A stretch of DNA of 64,000 bases from Gammaproteobacteria bacterium (GCA_030427065.1 JAUHWU010000002.1:22357-86356); one strand, 5' to 3'. Shown: positions 1-9,743, counted from the first letter of the stretch. Numbers and translations: made by a program. Notes: generated by a model from the sequence alone, not told the origin.

Positions 1-1
1 A

Positions 2-148
2 AATGTAACCAAAAATATTGAACGCCGCCTGAAAAAGTACCTGCGCAACTCGCCTTTTCGTCCACGCCTGCAAAAAGATGGTTCTGTTGATTCAGAACGC
101 GTGACTGTACGTTATTATTTCGGCTATGCGAATAATCAGAATATTTAG
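2..148 (+). CDS. C-terminal tail of a TonB-like protein (5' end outside window)
   Basis: An open frame enters from the left edge and stops with TAG at 146-148, giving 48 visible residues. The stretch NSPFRPRLQKDGSVDSE followed by VTVRYYF resembles the last strand region of TonB-type C-terminal domains, in which an FRP motif, a short loop and a VTVRY-like strand are usual. The gene ends 2 bp before the stop of the opposing pobA, so the two are convergent with no room for a terminator. Too little is visible to say whether this is a true energy transducer or another protein with that domain. Confidence 0.45.
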   Translation, partial: NVTKNIERRLKKYLRNSPFRPRLQKDGSVDSERVTVRYYFGYANNQNI

Positions 149-150
149 GC

Positions 151-1350
<1,200 letters not shown>

Positions 1351-1396
1351 TTATATAGTTAATCTGGAAAGCCTGTGCCCTGCGTTATTCTGCCTG

Positions 1397-2305
1397 CTAC
1401 TCAGATTGCATGGCAGCCAGTCGTTGTTCTTCAAGGCGAAGATTCATGGCCTGTTCGTTAATGGCTATTTCGTATAGATACCCTTCAGGGTCAATAAAAG
1501 GATTCACGCTCTGGCCAATCAAAGGATATTTTTCTTCCAGTTTGTACATGGAAGGGTGAGATCCCAGCGGTATATCCGCAGCCAGAGCCCGGAGTGCGGC
1601 GTAGCTCGATCTATATTTATCAACGATATCCGGACGTTCAGGATTATTCCAAAGCTGGTAATAGGGATTCACCCCGACACTGCAAATAATGACTACTTTG
1701 TAATCCTGCCCTGCATCAGTCACTGTCAGTTCCCAGGACGTACAGCCATCGCTATGACCCGGGGTTAAATGCGCAGTCAGCACCTCATCACCGAGATTGA
1801 TTGTATCTCCGCCAATAATGACTTTGTCTATGGGATGGGCTTTGCCTCCTGGCCGCATATGGGCGAGCCCCGGTACCTGCTCTGCAACAGCAATAACGTT
1901 TGCGCCACTGAGCGCTTTAGCCCGGGCATCCCCTTCCATATGATCGCTATGTTCATGACTGCCAATAATGATTTCGATATCCTCAAAATCAAAACCCAGT
2001 TGTTCAACAGAGTGTTTAATGGTCGGGACAGTTCGCTCAAAATCGGAATTCACCAGTATGTGACCTGCGTCCGTAGTAATCAGGAATGACGCCAGTGACT
2101 GCGTACCTACATAATAAATATTATCGATTATTCTATGGGGTGGGAATTGAGCATCCAGTTGCCCTTCCGAGCCGATATTACGACGAAAAAGCTCGTCAGG
2201 CATGAGAAGAGGCAAACTTTCCTGGGCAAAGACACAGGTGGTGAGAAAGGCACTGGCCAGTGAGACTGAAACCGCCAATAAAAAAGATTTGCAGTGATTA
2301 ATCAT
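1397..2305 (-). CDS. Subclass B3 metallo-beta-lactamase
   Basis: Predicted periplasmic zinc hydrolase of 302 residues. I chose the ATG at 2305 because it starts a clean signal peptide (about residues 1-28, ending CVFAQ); a longer frame back to 2377 has no such property. Zinc ligands of the B3 type are all present: HEHSDH (117-122), the histidine of TPGHSDGC (184) and the histidine of LGSHPSMY (250). The block VVIICSVGVNP before the third motif is also B3-like. The B3 family hydrolyses penicillins, cephalosporins and carbapenems, but environmental members can have other substrates, so activity is inferred. No LysR or ampR-like gene adjoins it. Confidence 0.88.
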   Translation of the reverse strand: MINHCKSFLLAVSVSLASAFLTTCVFAQESLPLLMPDELFRRNIGSEGQLDAQFPPHRIIDNIYYVGTQSLASFLITTDAGHILVNSDFERTVPTIKHSVEQLGFDFEDIEIIIGSHEHSDHMEGDARAKALSGANVIAVAEQVPGLAHMRPGGKAHPIDKVIIGGDTINLGDEVLTAHLTPGHSDGCTSWELTVTDAGQDYKVVIICSVGVNPYYQLWNNPERPDIVDKYRSSYAALRALAADIPLGSHPSMYKLEEKYPLIGQSVNPFIDPEGYLYEIAINEQAMNLRLEEQRLAAMQSE

Positions 2306-2520
2306 TATTTCTGCTTTTTCTGACACGCTGCCCCCTGAATTATTGAAGAAGTATAACAATGACCACTGGTAGCGCAAATACAGAAATATTGCTGAAGAAC
2401 AACATCACTGACGAGCAAAAAAACCACTGAATGGTTTGATAGTGACTACATAATAATGCTGGCAAAGACGCTCTTTTTTTGAACGGTGCTTAAACGGTGC
2501 GCGTTATTAATCTGCCTTTG

Positions 2521-5019
2521 CTAATGCAGCAAGGGTAAATAGCGCCTGCCTATGGCATCCCACCCCAGTGAGTCCACGAACAGTGTGGCCTGTTCAACCA
2601 GCTTATTGGCTTCTTCCGGGTTCAATAATAACCTTTCAATTGCATCAGCGATGGCATCAAAGTCATCTATGATCAAGGCTTCTTTGCCATTTTCCACCGG
2701 GATTCCCTCTATGCCCTTTGCCGTGCTGATAACCGGCACGCCGGCAGCAAAATAATCCAGAATTTTCATACGCGTACCACCGCCATCCTGGAGAGGGACA
2801 ACGGCCAGATCTGCTGCAGGAATAACCTCGGCAAGATTGTCGACACTGCCGGCAAAAATAATGTTCGGATGAAGTGGAAAATCAGGCGGCTTGCTACCAA
2901 TGGCCAGTACGGTGACATGGATATTACGCTGTTCAAGACGCGGCAGAATTTCGCTGGCCATGACCTGCATTGATTCCAGATTGGGAGAGTAGCTATAGGT
3001 GCCATGATAAACCAGCACCGGAGCCTTCCAGGGCAGACGATAGCGTTCGCGTATATTTATCGGTGTAGTGGTACGAAAAGCCTGCAGATCAACGCCGTGC
3101 GGGATGGTATGAATTTTTTCCGGATCAATGCCATCGGCAATCATCCTGTTCCTGTCATTTTCTGACACTGCAATAATATTATCAGCCTCGTGACACATGG
3201 CCAGTTCCAGATTCTTCAGTGTCTGTACATTTTTGGCTGTAATGTCCGGCACCTGATTACGGATACGTTCGTATTCCACATTATGCTGAACCAGCAGAAT
3301 TTTTCCTTCAAACAACGAGCGGGCAAAACGACAGGGACGAACATAGGCCGGAAATTCTGCCTGATAGGCGCCAATGGGTTTGCGACTGGTAAGATAAATT
3401 GCCCTGACGATATAACTCATGTCAGTTACCGGCATGTAGAGAAAGCTGTTGCTATAGGGAAATCCCAGTTTCAGCAATTTCATAAAGGCGACACTTCTGG
3501 GCTGACACATGAATCGCAGGAAGAAAGGATAACGATGTCTTTTCATCTCCCCGTTAATGAACTGAAAATACTCTATTCTGCTGTCAGTCATTAACCAGAC
3601 ATCCCTGCCGGTTCGGGATAGCGCTTCCGCAGTCCTGATAATTTTCACTGCGGCACCATGGTCAACCGGAAACAGGTCGGCACGGGTCACCATCAGCACA
3701 TCAGGCGTAGAGTCGGGTCGCCTGGGACAGAAATAACGTTTGAAAATACTGCCCAGAATAATCTTCAGATTGGAGCTACCCTGCTCCTCGAAGTCTTCAA
3801 TTGCCTGTTCGGATTCTGTATCAATGCCTTCCGATTCAACAATGGCGGGTTCGGCAAAAGGCTCATCATCCAGAGCAAAACGCTTGCTTTTTAACGGTGC
3901 AGAAAGATAGTCAAGCAACGGCTGGCAGGCCTGCTGATAATTCAATCGTTCTGCCTTGAGCTTTTCCACACCAGCTTTTTTAGCGTCCAATAATCCGGGC
4001 TCGTGAAACAGCTTGCCAACCAGTGCTTCAAGCTCAGGAGGATTATCAATGATCCAGCCTGCGTCATACTGTTTTATCAGGCCAGCCAGTGGAATCCAGC
4101 TGTTGATAATAATGGGTAAACCACTTTCCAGGTATTCCATGGCACGGTAAGAATGGCTGAACTCCCGCTCCGGGTTGCGCTCGCCCAGCTCCAGGCCAAT
4201 GTGGCATTGCTGAAGCTTCGCCTGCATATCTGCGTAGCCCAGCAACAAGGATTGCACATGTTGATTGCTTCCCCCTTTTTCCTGAGGCTCCTGTGTGACC
4301 AGGCCCGGATAAATACCGGTGTACTCTGCAAATACCAGGTCCTGGTTTTGCCCTGTGAGTTTCTCCAGAGTATCCCGGTAATTGGAAAAATTACGCCATG
4401 GCCAGTCAACACCGGCATTTACGAGTGTTAATGGCGACAGCGAAGTTACAAGCGGTGACAGTAATGATCGGGTGGCGATGGGTACAATGGAAATGGGAAT
4501 CTGTTTGCGGCAGTCAATGCCTGCCTGTAATAACAGCGGCAACAAAAGATCTGCCTGGCGTTGGTTGCCCGCCAGTACATGATCAACTTTTGACAGATGC
4601 TGGATAATTGTCCTGGCTTGTTGCGGAACACTGTGAGGCTTCTGAAACATTATCTCCAGCAGACGCGGGGCAATAAAATCAAGTACCACGGGAGTATCAG
4701 ATACCGGCACGTGCTCCAGCAGATACCAGTAGGCCACAATAATAGAATCGAATTCTTCCCGGGATATGAAACTGTGTAATTGTTCCGCAGATTTGTAGCT
4801 GCTCGACAGTTGTTGTGTTTCAGCGCTCTGGCTAACAGTACTTTCTTGATGCGTACTGTCAGCGCTGGCATCCTCTGCGTCAGGCTTGAAGGCAAGCTGA
4901 CAGACCTGATGGCCTGCTTTCTCCAAAACTTCACGTATCCCCTGCGCCCTGACCTGATTTCCAGTGGCGACTTTGCTGGTATCCAGAGGGGGCTCGAGGG
5001 TTAAATAGAGTAACTTCAT
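2521..5019 (-). CDS. Double GT-B glycosyltransferase (two fused modules)
   Basis: An 832-residue cytoplasmic protein made of two glycosyltransferase-like halves. The N-terminal half (about 1-370) opens MKLLYLTLEPP and has the late GT-B pattern YLESGLPIIINSW. An acidic linker (about 385-420) follows. The C-terminal half (about 430-832) is a GT4-type module with HGAAVKIIRTAEAL, IPHGVDLQAF, a GGGTRMKILDYFAAGVPVIST nucleotide-sugar region and a following EGIP. The start at 5019 is preferred because a longer frame to 5241 would run through the divergent DUF3301 gene. Glycan target is unknown. The N-terminal half lacks clear catalytic motifs and may bind rather than transfer sugar. Confidence 0.8.
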   Translation of the reverse strand: MKLLYLTLEPPLDTSKVATGNQVRAQGIREVLEKAGHQVCQLAFKPDAEDASADSTHQESTVSQSAETQQLSSSYKSAEQLHSFISREEFDSIIVAYWYLLEHVPVSDTPVVLDFIAPRLLEIMFQKPHSVPQQARTIIQHLSKVDHVLAGNQRQADLLLPLLLQAGIDCRKQIPISIVPIATRSLLSPLVTSLSPLTLVNAGVDWPWRNFSNYRDTLEKLTGQNQDLVFAEYTGIYPGLVTQEPQEKGGSNQHVQSLLLGYADMQAKLQQCHIGLELGERNPEREFSHSYRAMEYLESGLPIIINSWIPLAGLIKQYDAGWIIDNPPELEALVGKLFHEPGLLDAKKAGVEKLKAERLNYQQACQPLLDYLSAPLKSKRFALDDEPFAEPAIVESEGIDTESEQAIEDFEEQGSSNLKIILGSIFKRYFCPRRPDSTPDVLMVTRADLFPVDHGAAVKIIRTAEALSRTGRDVWLMTDSRIEYFQFINGEMKRHRYPFFLRFMCQPRSVAFMKLLKLGFPYSNSFLYMPVTDMSYIVRAIYLTSRKPIGAYQAEFPAYVRPCRFARSLFEGKILLVQHNVEYERIRNQVPDITAKNVQTLKNLELAMCHEADNIIAVSENDRNRMIADGIDPEKIHTIPHGVDLQAFRTTTPINIRERYRLPWKAPVLVYHGTYSYSPNLESMQVMASEILPRLEQRNIHVTVLAIGSKPPDFPLHPNIIFAGSVDNLAEVIPAADLAVVPLQDGGGTRMKILDYFAAGVPVISTAKGIEGIPVENGKEALIIDDFDAIADAIERLLLNPEEANKLVEQATLFVDSLGWDAIGRRYLPLLH

Positions 5020-5150
5020 TGAAAACGCCGCCTGAAAACAAGCGGGCATGATGCTGTTCTGGCAATTCACTGTCAAGGGACAAAGCCGGATTCTCAGACC
5101 GGGAAAATTCAGCAGTATGCCTGCAGGCTTCCTGCCTCTATAATCCCTCC

Positions 5151-5480
5151 ATGTTATCCCTCTTTGACCTGATACTGATCTTCCTTTTGATCGGTGTAAT
5201 CTATTACTGGTGGCGCAGTAGTGAGCAACATGCCGTAGCACTTTCTTCTGCCAGGAAATACTGTCAGCAGAGAGACATCCAGTTGCTGGACGACACCCTG
5301 GCTTTCAATAAATACGCCTTCACCAAAGCCGCTAACAATCGCAAATACCTGTCACGCATCTATGTATTTGATTTCTGCCAGGACGGCCAGGACCGACACA
5401 AAGGCGAAATAGTCCTGAGCGGATATTCTGTGATTCGCGTGATGCTGGAAACAGAGCAACTTGAAATCACGCAGTACTGA
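5151..5480 (+). CDS. DUF3301 family membrane-anchored protein
   Basis: A 109-residue protein with one N-terminal hydrophobic segment (about 3-22, LFDLILIFLLIGVIYYWW) and a soluble C-terminal part. Length, the W-R-S-S-E-Q-H region after the membrane segment, and the closing pattern around RIYVFDF and GEIVLSGY fit the gammaproteobacterial DUF3301 family of unknown function. It is divergent from the glycosyltransferase gene with 131 bp between starts, and is followed at once by a 7-bp tandem repeat. No function should be inferred. Confidence 0.82.
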   Translation: MLSLFDLILIFLLIGVIYYWWRSSEQHAVALSSARKYCQQRDIQLLDDTLAFNKYAFTKAANNRKYLSRIYVFDFCQDGQDRHKGEIVLSGYSVIRVMLETEQLEITQY

Positions 5481-5483
5481 CTA

Positions 5484-5520
5484 GTTGCAAGTTACAAGTT
5501 ACAAGTTACAAGTTACAAGT
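5484..5520. repeat. Heptamer tandem repeat (gttacaa)n
   Basis: Five successive 7-bp units: gttgcaa then four exact copies of gttacaa, plus two extra bases. It starts 4 bp after the DUF3301 stop codon. It is one of several intergenic repeats in this window with the same 7-bp period (see 5605-5641, 8069-8096, 11987-12014, 12045-12079). Confidence 0.9.
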
Positions 5521-5521
5521 A

Positions 5522-5571
5522 GGCGACCCAAGGTCGCCATGTCGGATGCGTCCCTGCGGTCCTTATCCGAC
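5522..5571. repeat. Two adjacent short palindromes, REP-like
   Basis: Arms ggcgacc (5522-5528) and ggtcgcc (5532-5538) form the first hairpin; gtcggat (5541-5547) and atccgac (5565-5571) form the second. No T-run follows, so it is not a standard terminator. The arrangement resembles repetitive extragenic palindromes, but copy number in the genome cannot be seen here. Confidence 0.5.
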
Positions 5572-5587
5572 CTACAAAACCATTAAA

Positions 5588-5745
5588 GCCTGAGAGGGGG
5601 GTTGCTTGCCTCTTGTCTCTTGCCTATTTGTCTATTTGTCTCCTATCCCCCGCCGTCTCCGGGCACCGCCCACCTTTATCCTTTATCTTTTTATCCTTTT
5701 TCTTTTATTCCCACGCTTCCTCTTGCGACTCGCGTCTCCCCCTGT
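5588..5745. repeat. Intergenic repeat module, copy 1
   Basis: This spacer shares a skeleton with 12026-12145: a gcctga start, ggttgcttg, a run of cttgtct/cttgcct heptamers (5605-5625 here, then two atttgtct octamers), a gccgtctcc-type block, gcaccgccca, and a ctttatcc/ttttt pyrimidine tail. The two copies differ in the number of heptamers and in point changes. Both lie beside 7-bp-period repeats. It looks like a dispersed intergenic element. Confidence 0.65.
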
Positions 5746-5756
5746 TATAGTAATGC

Positions 5757-5836
5757 CCTTCCTAAGGGGTGGCTTCGCAGCCTGAGATCAAACCCTTTGA
5801 ACCTGACCCGGTTAATACTGGCGGAGGGATAGGTAG
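5757..5836 (+). promoter_or_regulatory. TPP riboswitch (THI box)
   Basis: Matches the conserved thiamine pyrophosphate aptamer in order: aaggggtgg, a short ggc-ttcgca-gcc stem, ctgaga, accctttgaacctga, a ccgg stem with taatac, and ggcggaggga. A P1 closing helix can be drawn between ccta (5761-5764) and tagg (5830-5833). It lies about 100 bp upstream of a TonB-dependent receptor on the same strand. A short hairpin (caaaca 5840-5845 with tgtttg 5852-5857) followed by a T-rich run to about 5876 is a candidate expression platform working as a terminator. Confidence 0.93.
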
Positions 5837-5839
5837 CAG

Positions 5840-5876
5840 CAAACATCAACCTGTTTGTTTCTTTTTCTATTTTTTC
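5840..5876 (+). terminator. Candidate riboswitch terminator
   Basis: A 6-bp hairpin (caaaca / tgtttg, loop tcaacc) is followed by an interrupted T-run. It sits directly after the TPP aptamer and before the receptor gene, so premature termination on TPP binding is a reasonable model. The stem is weak; inhibition of translation is the alternative. Confidence 0.4.
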
Positions 5877-5934
5877 CTGCGCCATTTTTCCAGTTTTCTC
5901 CGGGTCGTGATTTGCTAATTATCCCGGAGTGATG

Positions 5935-7995
5935 ATGTTTTTAAATCGACAAGCACTGGCATTTTTTCCCTGCTTTATTTTCCCAATGGCTTCACTGGCG
6001 CAACCTGCGCTGGAAGAAATCGTGGTCACTGCAGATTACCGACTTAATCTGGTTGATGACATCCCCGCCAGTATTACCGTTATTGATGCAGACACCATGT
6101 CGCGAAGAAATGCGCAGCACCTTGAAGACATCCTGCTCAATGCACCCAATGTAAATTTTGCCTCCGGTGGGTCACGTGCCCGCTTTATCCAGATACGCGG
6201 AATCGGTGAACGTGGCCAGTTTTCCGAACCCCTCAACTCCTCGGTTGGCATGCTCATTGATGGTGTCGATTTTTCAGGTATTGGAAACGCGGCGATGCTT
6301 TATGACATGGAACAGGTAGAGATCTTGTTAGGGCCCCAGGGCACCCGGTACGGCTCCAATGCCCTGGCAGGATTAATTAACCTGCAAACCCGCGCCCCCA
6401 CCAGTGAGTTCAGCGCAGGAATGCAGTTGCAGGGAGCCAATGCCGGGGAACAGGGACTGGCAGGATATATATCCGGTCCTGCAACTGATGACCTTTTCTA
6501 TCGCTTGTCTGTACAACAGCTGGATAGTGACGGGTTTAGCCAGAACCTGTTCCTGAACCGCCCTACCAATGAGCGCGAAGAAACCACACTCAGAGCGAAG
6601 TTCCGCTGGTTGATGACGGACACCGAGCAACTGGACTTCACTACCGCCATGATTGACCTTGATAATGGCTATGATGCCTTTTCACTGGATAATACAAGAG
6701 ACACCCTGTCTGACGAACCCGGTTTTGACCGGCAGGATTCCAAGCTGGCCAGTATTAATTTCTCCAGTAGCCGTTTTGATAATTTCTCTCTTGAAATCAT
6801 CGGTGGTTATGCCCTGTCAGATATTGCCTATGGTTATGATGAAGACTGGGTCTATGCCGGTTTCCATCCATTTGAATACTCGTCTACTGACCAGTACTTT
6901 CGTGACCGTGAAACAGTGAGTGGTGAAATACGCCTGTTGTCATCAGAGTCCGGCGCCTTATTGGATGGCAGGACACAATGGGTTGCTGGTATTTATTCCC
7001 TGCATCAGGATGTCGATCTTGACCGCAATTACTCTTTCCTTGATGACATTTATTCCAGCCGTTTCATTATCGATCGCCTGGCTGTTTATGCAGAAACCAA
7101 CACTGCTCTTTCTGACAACTGGTCACTGGATATCGGATTGCGCGGTGAACGTTTCAGTGCTGAATTCATGGACACCAATGGCCTGTTATTTTCCCCTGAT
7201 GACAATCTGTTTGGCGGCAAATTTAGCCTGAACTACCAACTGCCGGGTGATGGCCTGGCTTATGTGAGTGCCTCTCGTGGATACAAAAGTGGCGGATTTA
7301 ATACCGATGGCAGTCTGGATGCAGACCTGCGTGAATTTGATTCAGAAGCCCTGTGGAATTATGAGGCCGGCCTCAAAAAATCCTTTCTGGAAAATCGACT
7401 GAATTTAAGGTTCGCACTTTTCTACATGGATCGAACAGATGTTCAGATCAGCAGTTCCACTGTAAGAATGCGCGTTGATGGCAGTTCAGAATTTATAGAC
7501 TTCATTGGCAATGCCGCCGCAGGAACCAATCGCGGCGCTGAACTTGACCTGCAATGGTTAGCAGCTGATTCCCTTACCTTTTATGGCTCACTCGGCTTAC
7601 TGGATTCACGTTATGAAAATTTCATTAATTCAGCCGGCGCCAACCTTGACGGTCGCGAACAGGCGCATGCACCGGGCTACCAGTTTACTCTCGGTTCAAG
7701 ATTTGAAATCAGTCCTGCCCTGTCAGTGGATATTAATCTTCAAGGGCGTGACAGCTTCTACTTTTCGGACAGCCATAATGAACAGTCCGGCGACTATGTA
7801 CTGATTAATGCCAGTGTGCGTTATAGCCTGGACAAGCTGAGCCTGAATCTGTGGGCAAGAAATCTTGCTGATGAAGATTATCTGGTGCGCGGCTTTTATT
7901 TTGGTAATGACCCCAGAGACAACTACACTGCCAAAGGCTATACACAACTGGGTGAACCGGCGCGCTACGGCCTGACTCTTAATTTTGATTTCTAG
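5935..7995 (+). CDS. TonB-dependent receptor under TPP riboswitch control
   Basis: Outer-membrane receptor of 686 residues. Of three in-frame starts (5929 GTG, 5932, 5935) the last has GGAG five bases upstream. A signal peptide ends near LAQ; EEIVVTA is a TonB-box-like stretch right after it. The plug follows (VDDIPASITVIDAD, and EILLGPQGTRYGSNALAGLINLQT as its end), then the barrel, which finishes with an aromatic C-terminus LTLNFDF. Regulation by the THI box suggests uptake of thiamine or a precursor or derivative; THI-box-regulated TonB receptors are known from other bacteria. No thiamine transporter or thi gene is adjacent, so the substrate is inferred only from the riboswitch. Confidence 0.9.
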   Translation: MFLNRQALAFFPCFIFPMASLAQPALEEIVVTADYRLNLVDDIPASITVIDADTMSRRNAQHLEDILLNAPNVNFASGGSRARFIQIRGIGERGQFSEPLNSSVGMLIDGVDFSGIGNAAMLYDMEQVEILLGPQGTRYGSNALAGLINLQTRAPTSEFSAGMQLQGANAGEQGLAGYISGPATDDLFYRLSVQQLDSDGFSQNLFLNRPTNEREETTLRAKFRWLMTDTEQLDFTTAMIDLDNGYDAFSLDNTRDTLSDEPGFDRQDSKLASINFSSSRFDNFSLEIIGGYALSDIAYGYDEDWVYAGFHPFEYSSTDQYFRDRETVSGEIRLLSSESGALLDGRTQWVAGIYSLHQDVDLDRNYSFLDDIYSSRFIIDRLAVYAETNTALSDNWSLDIGLRGERFSAEFMDTNGLLFSPDDNLFGGKFSLNYQLPGDGLAYVSASRGYKSGGFNTDGSLDADLREFDSEALWNYEAGLKKSFLENRLNLRFALFYMDRTDVQISSSTVRMRVDGSSEFIDFIGNAAAGTNRGAELDLQWLAADSLTFYGSLGLLDSRYENFINSAGANLDGREQAHAPGYQFTLGSRFEISPALSVDINLQGRDSFYFSDSHNEQSGDYVLINASVRYSLDKLSLNLWARNLADEDYLVRGFYFGNDPRDNYTAKGYTQLGEPARYGLTLNFDF

Positions 7996-8068
7996 CCTGC
8001 ACTTTGACGCAGTATTGATTGGAACAGCAAGTTGTTTGCAAACACGGAGAATGTTGGGGATTGGGGTT

Positions 8069-8096
8069 GTGGGATGTGGGTTGTGGGTTGTGGGAT
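8069..8096. repeat. Heptamer tandem repeat (gtggg(a/t)t)n
   Basis: Four 7-bp units (gtgggat, gtgggtt, gtgggtt, gtgggat), preceded by degenerate ttgggg units from about 8054. It lies between the receptor stop codon and its likely terminator. Confidence 0.85.
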
Positions 8097-8102
8097 AAAA
8101 GC

Positions 8103-8140
8103 TTGCTGCGCTGACGATCAGACGCAGCAACTGTTTTTTT
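8103..8140 (+). terminator. Rho-independent terminator after the TonB receptor
   Basis: Arms ttgctgcg (8103-8110) and cgcagcaa (8123-8130) pair perfectly, with an inner ctga/tcag extension, and are followed by seven Ts (8134-8140). Orientation suits the receptor transcript. Confidence 0.8.
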
Positions 8141-8193
8141 GAACGAACTGAGTTATCCGGATTACTGCTGTTCAGTCTGGACAAGAGTGCAGG

Positions 8194-9384
8194 TTAAAGA
8201 ACCTTGGCAATGCTTTGGGCCAGGTAATCAATATTGGCCTTATTAATACCGGCCACATTGATGCGCGATGAACCCACCAGATAAATACTGTAGTCATTAA
8301 CCAGAGTCGCGACCTTTTCCTTTGACAATCCCAGGAAAGAAAACAGGCCTTTTTCATTCTGAATGAATGAAAAATCTTTCTCTACGCCAATTTCCTTCAG
8401 CTTCTCTACCAGCATGCGTCGCAAACCATTGATACGGTCACGCATTTCGGTGAGCTCATCATTCCATACCCTGGTCAGCTCAGCATCATCCAGAATCATG
8501 GCGACCAGAAAAGCCCCATGGGCTGGCGGTACAGAATAAATTTCACGTGCTGTGGCCACTACCTGAGAGGCAACGGCCCGGCTTGTTTCACTGTTTTCAG
8601 TGATGATAGTGACTGCGCCAACACGATCACGGTATAGACCAAAGTTTTTCGAATAGGAGCTGGCGATAATCAGCTCTGGCAGTTTTTCTGCCATCAGACG
8701 CATGCCGTAGGCATCTTCGTCCAGACCATCACCCAAGCCCTGGTAGGCCACATCAATAAATGGCGTAAAACCGTTTTTCAGGGAAAGGTCGGTCACAGCC
8801 TGCCATTGCTCAGCGTTCAGATCAGCACCACAAGGATTATGACAACAGCCATGTAAAAGAACCAGATCGCCCTTGGTGGCTCTCTGCAAGGAGTCCATCA
8901 TGGCATCAAAGTCCAGACTATGGGTTGCATAGTTATAGTAGGGATACAACTCAAGAGTCAGACCGCTGGATGAAAGCAACGGTACGTGATTGGCCCAGCT
9001 TGGATCACTGACATATATCTTGCTGCCAGGAGCATTGTTATTAATAAATTCTGCAGCCAGGCGCAATGAGCCGGAACCACCGGGGGCAAGCGTACAATTA
9101 CTGCGACCATCCCGCAGCACCGGGTGAGCGTTACCGAGTAATAATTCGCTGGTGTATTTTAAATAAAGTTCAGGGCCCGCTTGCGCGATATAGGCCTTGG
9201 AATCTTCATCATCACATTTTTGACGTTCAGCAGTTTTCACTGCTTTCATGACTGGACAGTTTCCACTCTCATCCTTATAGACGCCAACACCCAGATCAAT
9301 CTTGTCGGGATTGGTATCTTTTTTGTAGGCTGCAGACAGTCCGAGAATGGGATCAGGTGGTCGTGCTTCAATTGATTCAAACAT
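8194..9384 (-). CDS. Aromatic amino acid / aspartate aminotransferase (class I, PLP)
   Basis: Cytoplasmic PLP enzyme of 396 residues in the AspC/TyrB branch. The PLP lysine is K246 in SSYSKNFGLYRDR; N183 (CHNPCG), D211 and Y214 (FIDVAYQG) and R254 are also in place. The phosphate-loop stretch reads APGGSGSLR where TPGGTGALR is usual, and the near-invariant NPTG is NPCG here. AspC and TyrB cannot be separated by eye. It is convergent with the TonB receptor gene. The first 110 bp upstream hold no obvious gene and must carry its promoter; the next stretch is an inverted-repeat element. Confidence 0.9.
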   Translation of the reverse strand: MFESIEARPPDPILGLSAAYKKDTNPDKIDLGVGVYKDESGNCPVMKAVKTAERQKCDDEDSKAYIAQAGPELYLKYTSELLLGNAHPVLRDGRSNCTLAPGGSGSLRLAAEFINNNAPGSKIYVSDPSWANHVPLLSSSGLTLELYPYYNYATHSLDFDAMMDSLQRATKGDLVLLHGCCHNPCGADLNAEQWQAVTDLSLKNGFTPFIDVAYQGLGDGLDEDAYGMRLMAEKLPELIIASSYSKNFGLYRDRVGAVTIITENSETSRAVASQVVATAREIYSVPPAHGAFLVAMILDDAELTRVWNDELTEMRDRINGLRRMLVEKLKEIGVEKDFSFIQNEKGLFSFLGLSKEKVATLVNDYSIYLVGSSRINVAGINKANIDYLAQSIAKVL

Positions 9385-9494
9385 AGCAATGCCCGTGGGT
9401 AAAAATGTGAATATGGAATATAAAAACGGGCAGATTATATCAGGAAGTATTTTGCCATGCTTTGAAAAAAGACAGGAAAAAACCAGGGGGCCTG

Positions 9495-9743
9495 TGAACA
9501 GTTATGAACAGCTTCAGGCTTACAGAGTATTTCGTGATCAAGGCGCGTTGTCGAAGGCATGTCGAGAACCTGTCGAGAAGACGCAACGCGGAGCACGGAA
9601 TACTCTGCAAGCCCCGCAGGGCGAGGTCAGGAGCACATACTCGCGGCCTAGCAATCCTCGCAAGGGACAACCAGCCCTGCCCTGAGACTTGCGCCTTGCG
9701 AATGCATGCGCCTGATCACGCTGAAACTATTCATAACTGTTCA
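9495..9743. mobile_element. MITE-like inverted-repeat element, about 249 bp
   Basis: Terminal inverted repeats of 23 bp at 9495-9517 and 9721-9743 match at 21 of 23 positions. A second inverted pair inside them, cgtgatcaaggcgc (9533-9546) and gcgcctgatcacg (9708-9720), extends the pairing. The left half also contains its own hairpin (agtatttcgtg 9526-9536 with cacggaatact 9594-9604; cgcgttg 9544-9550 with caacgcg 9584-9590) and a direct repeat gtcgagaa. There is no reading frame with coding character. The right repeat supplies the last codons and stop of the GDSL esterase. I see no clear target-site duplication. Confidence 0.65.

Noticed and set aside
5522..5571. Integron attC-like site
   Set aside because: The arms lack the attC core sites and no integrase or gene cassette is nearby.
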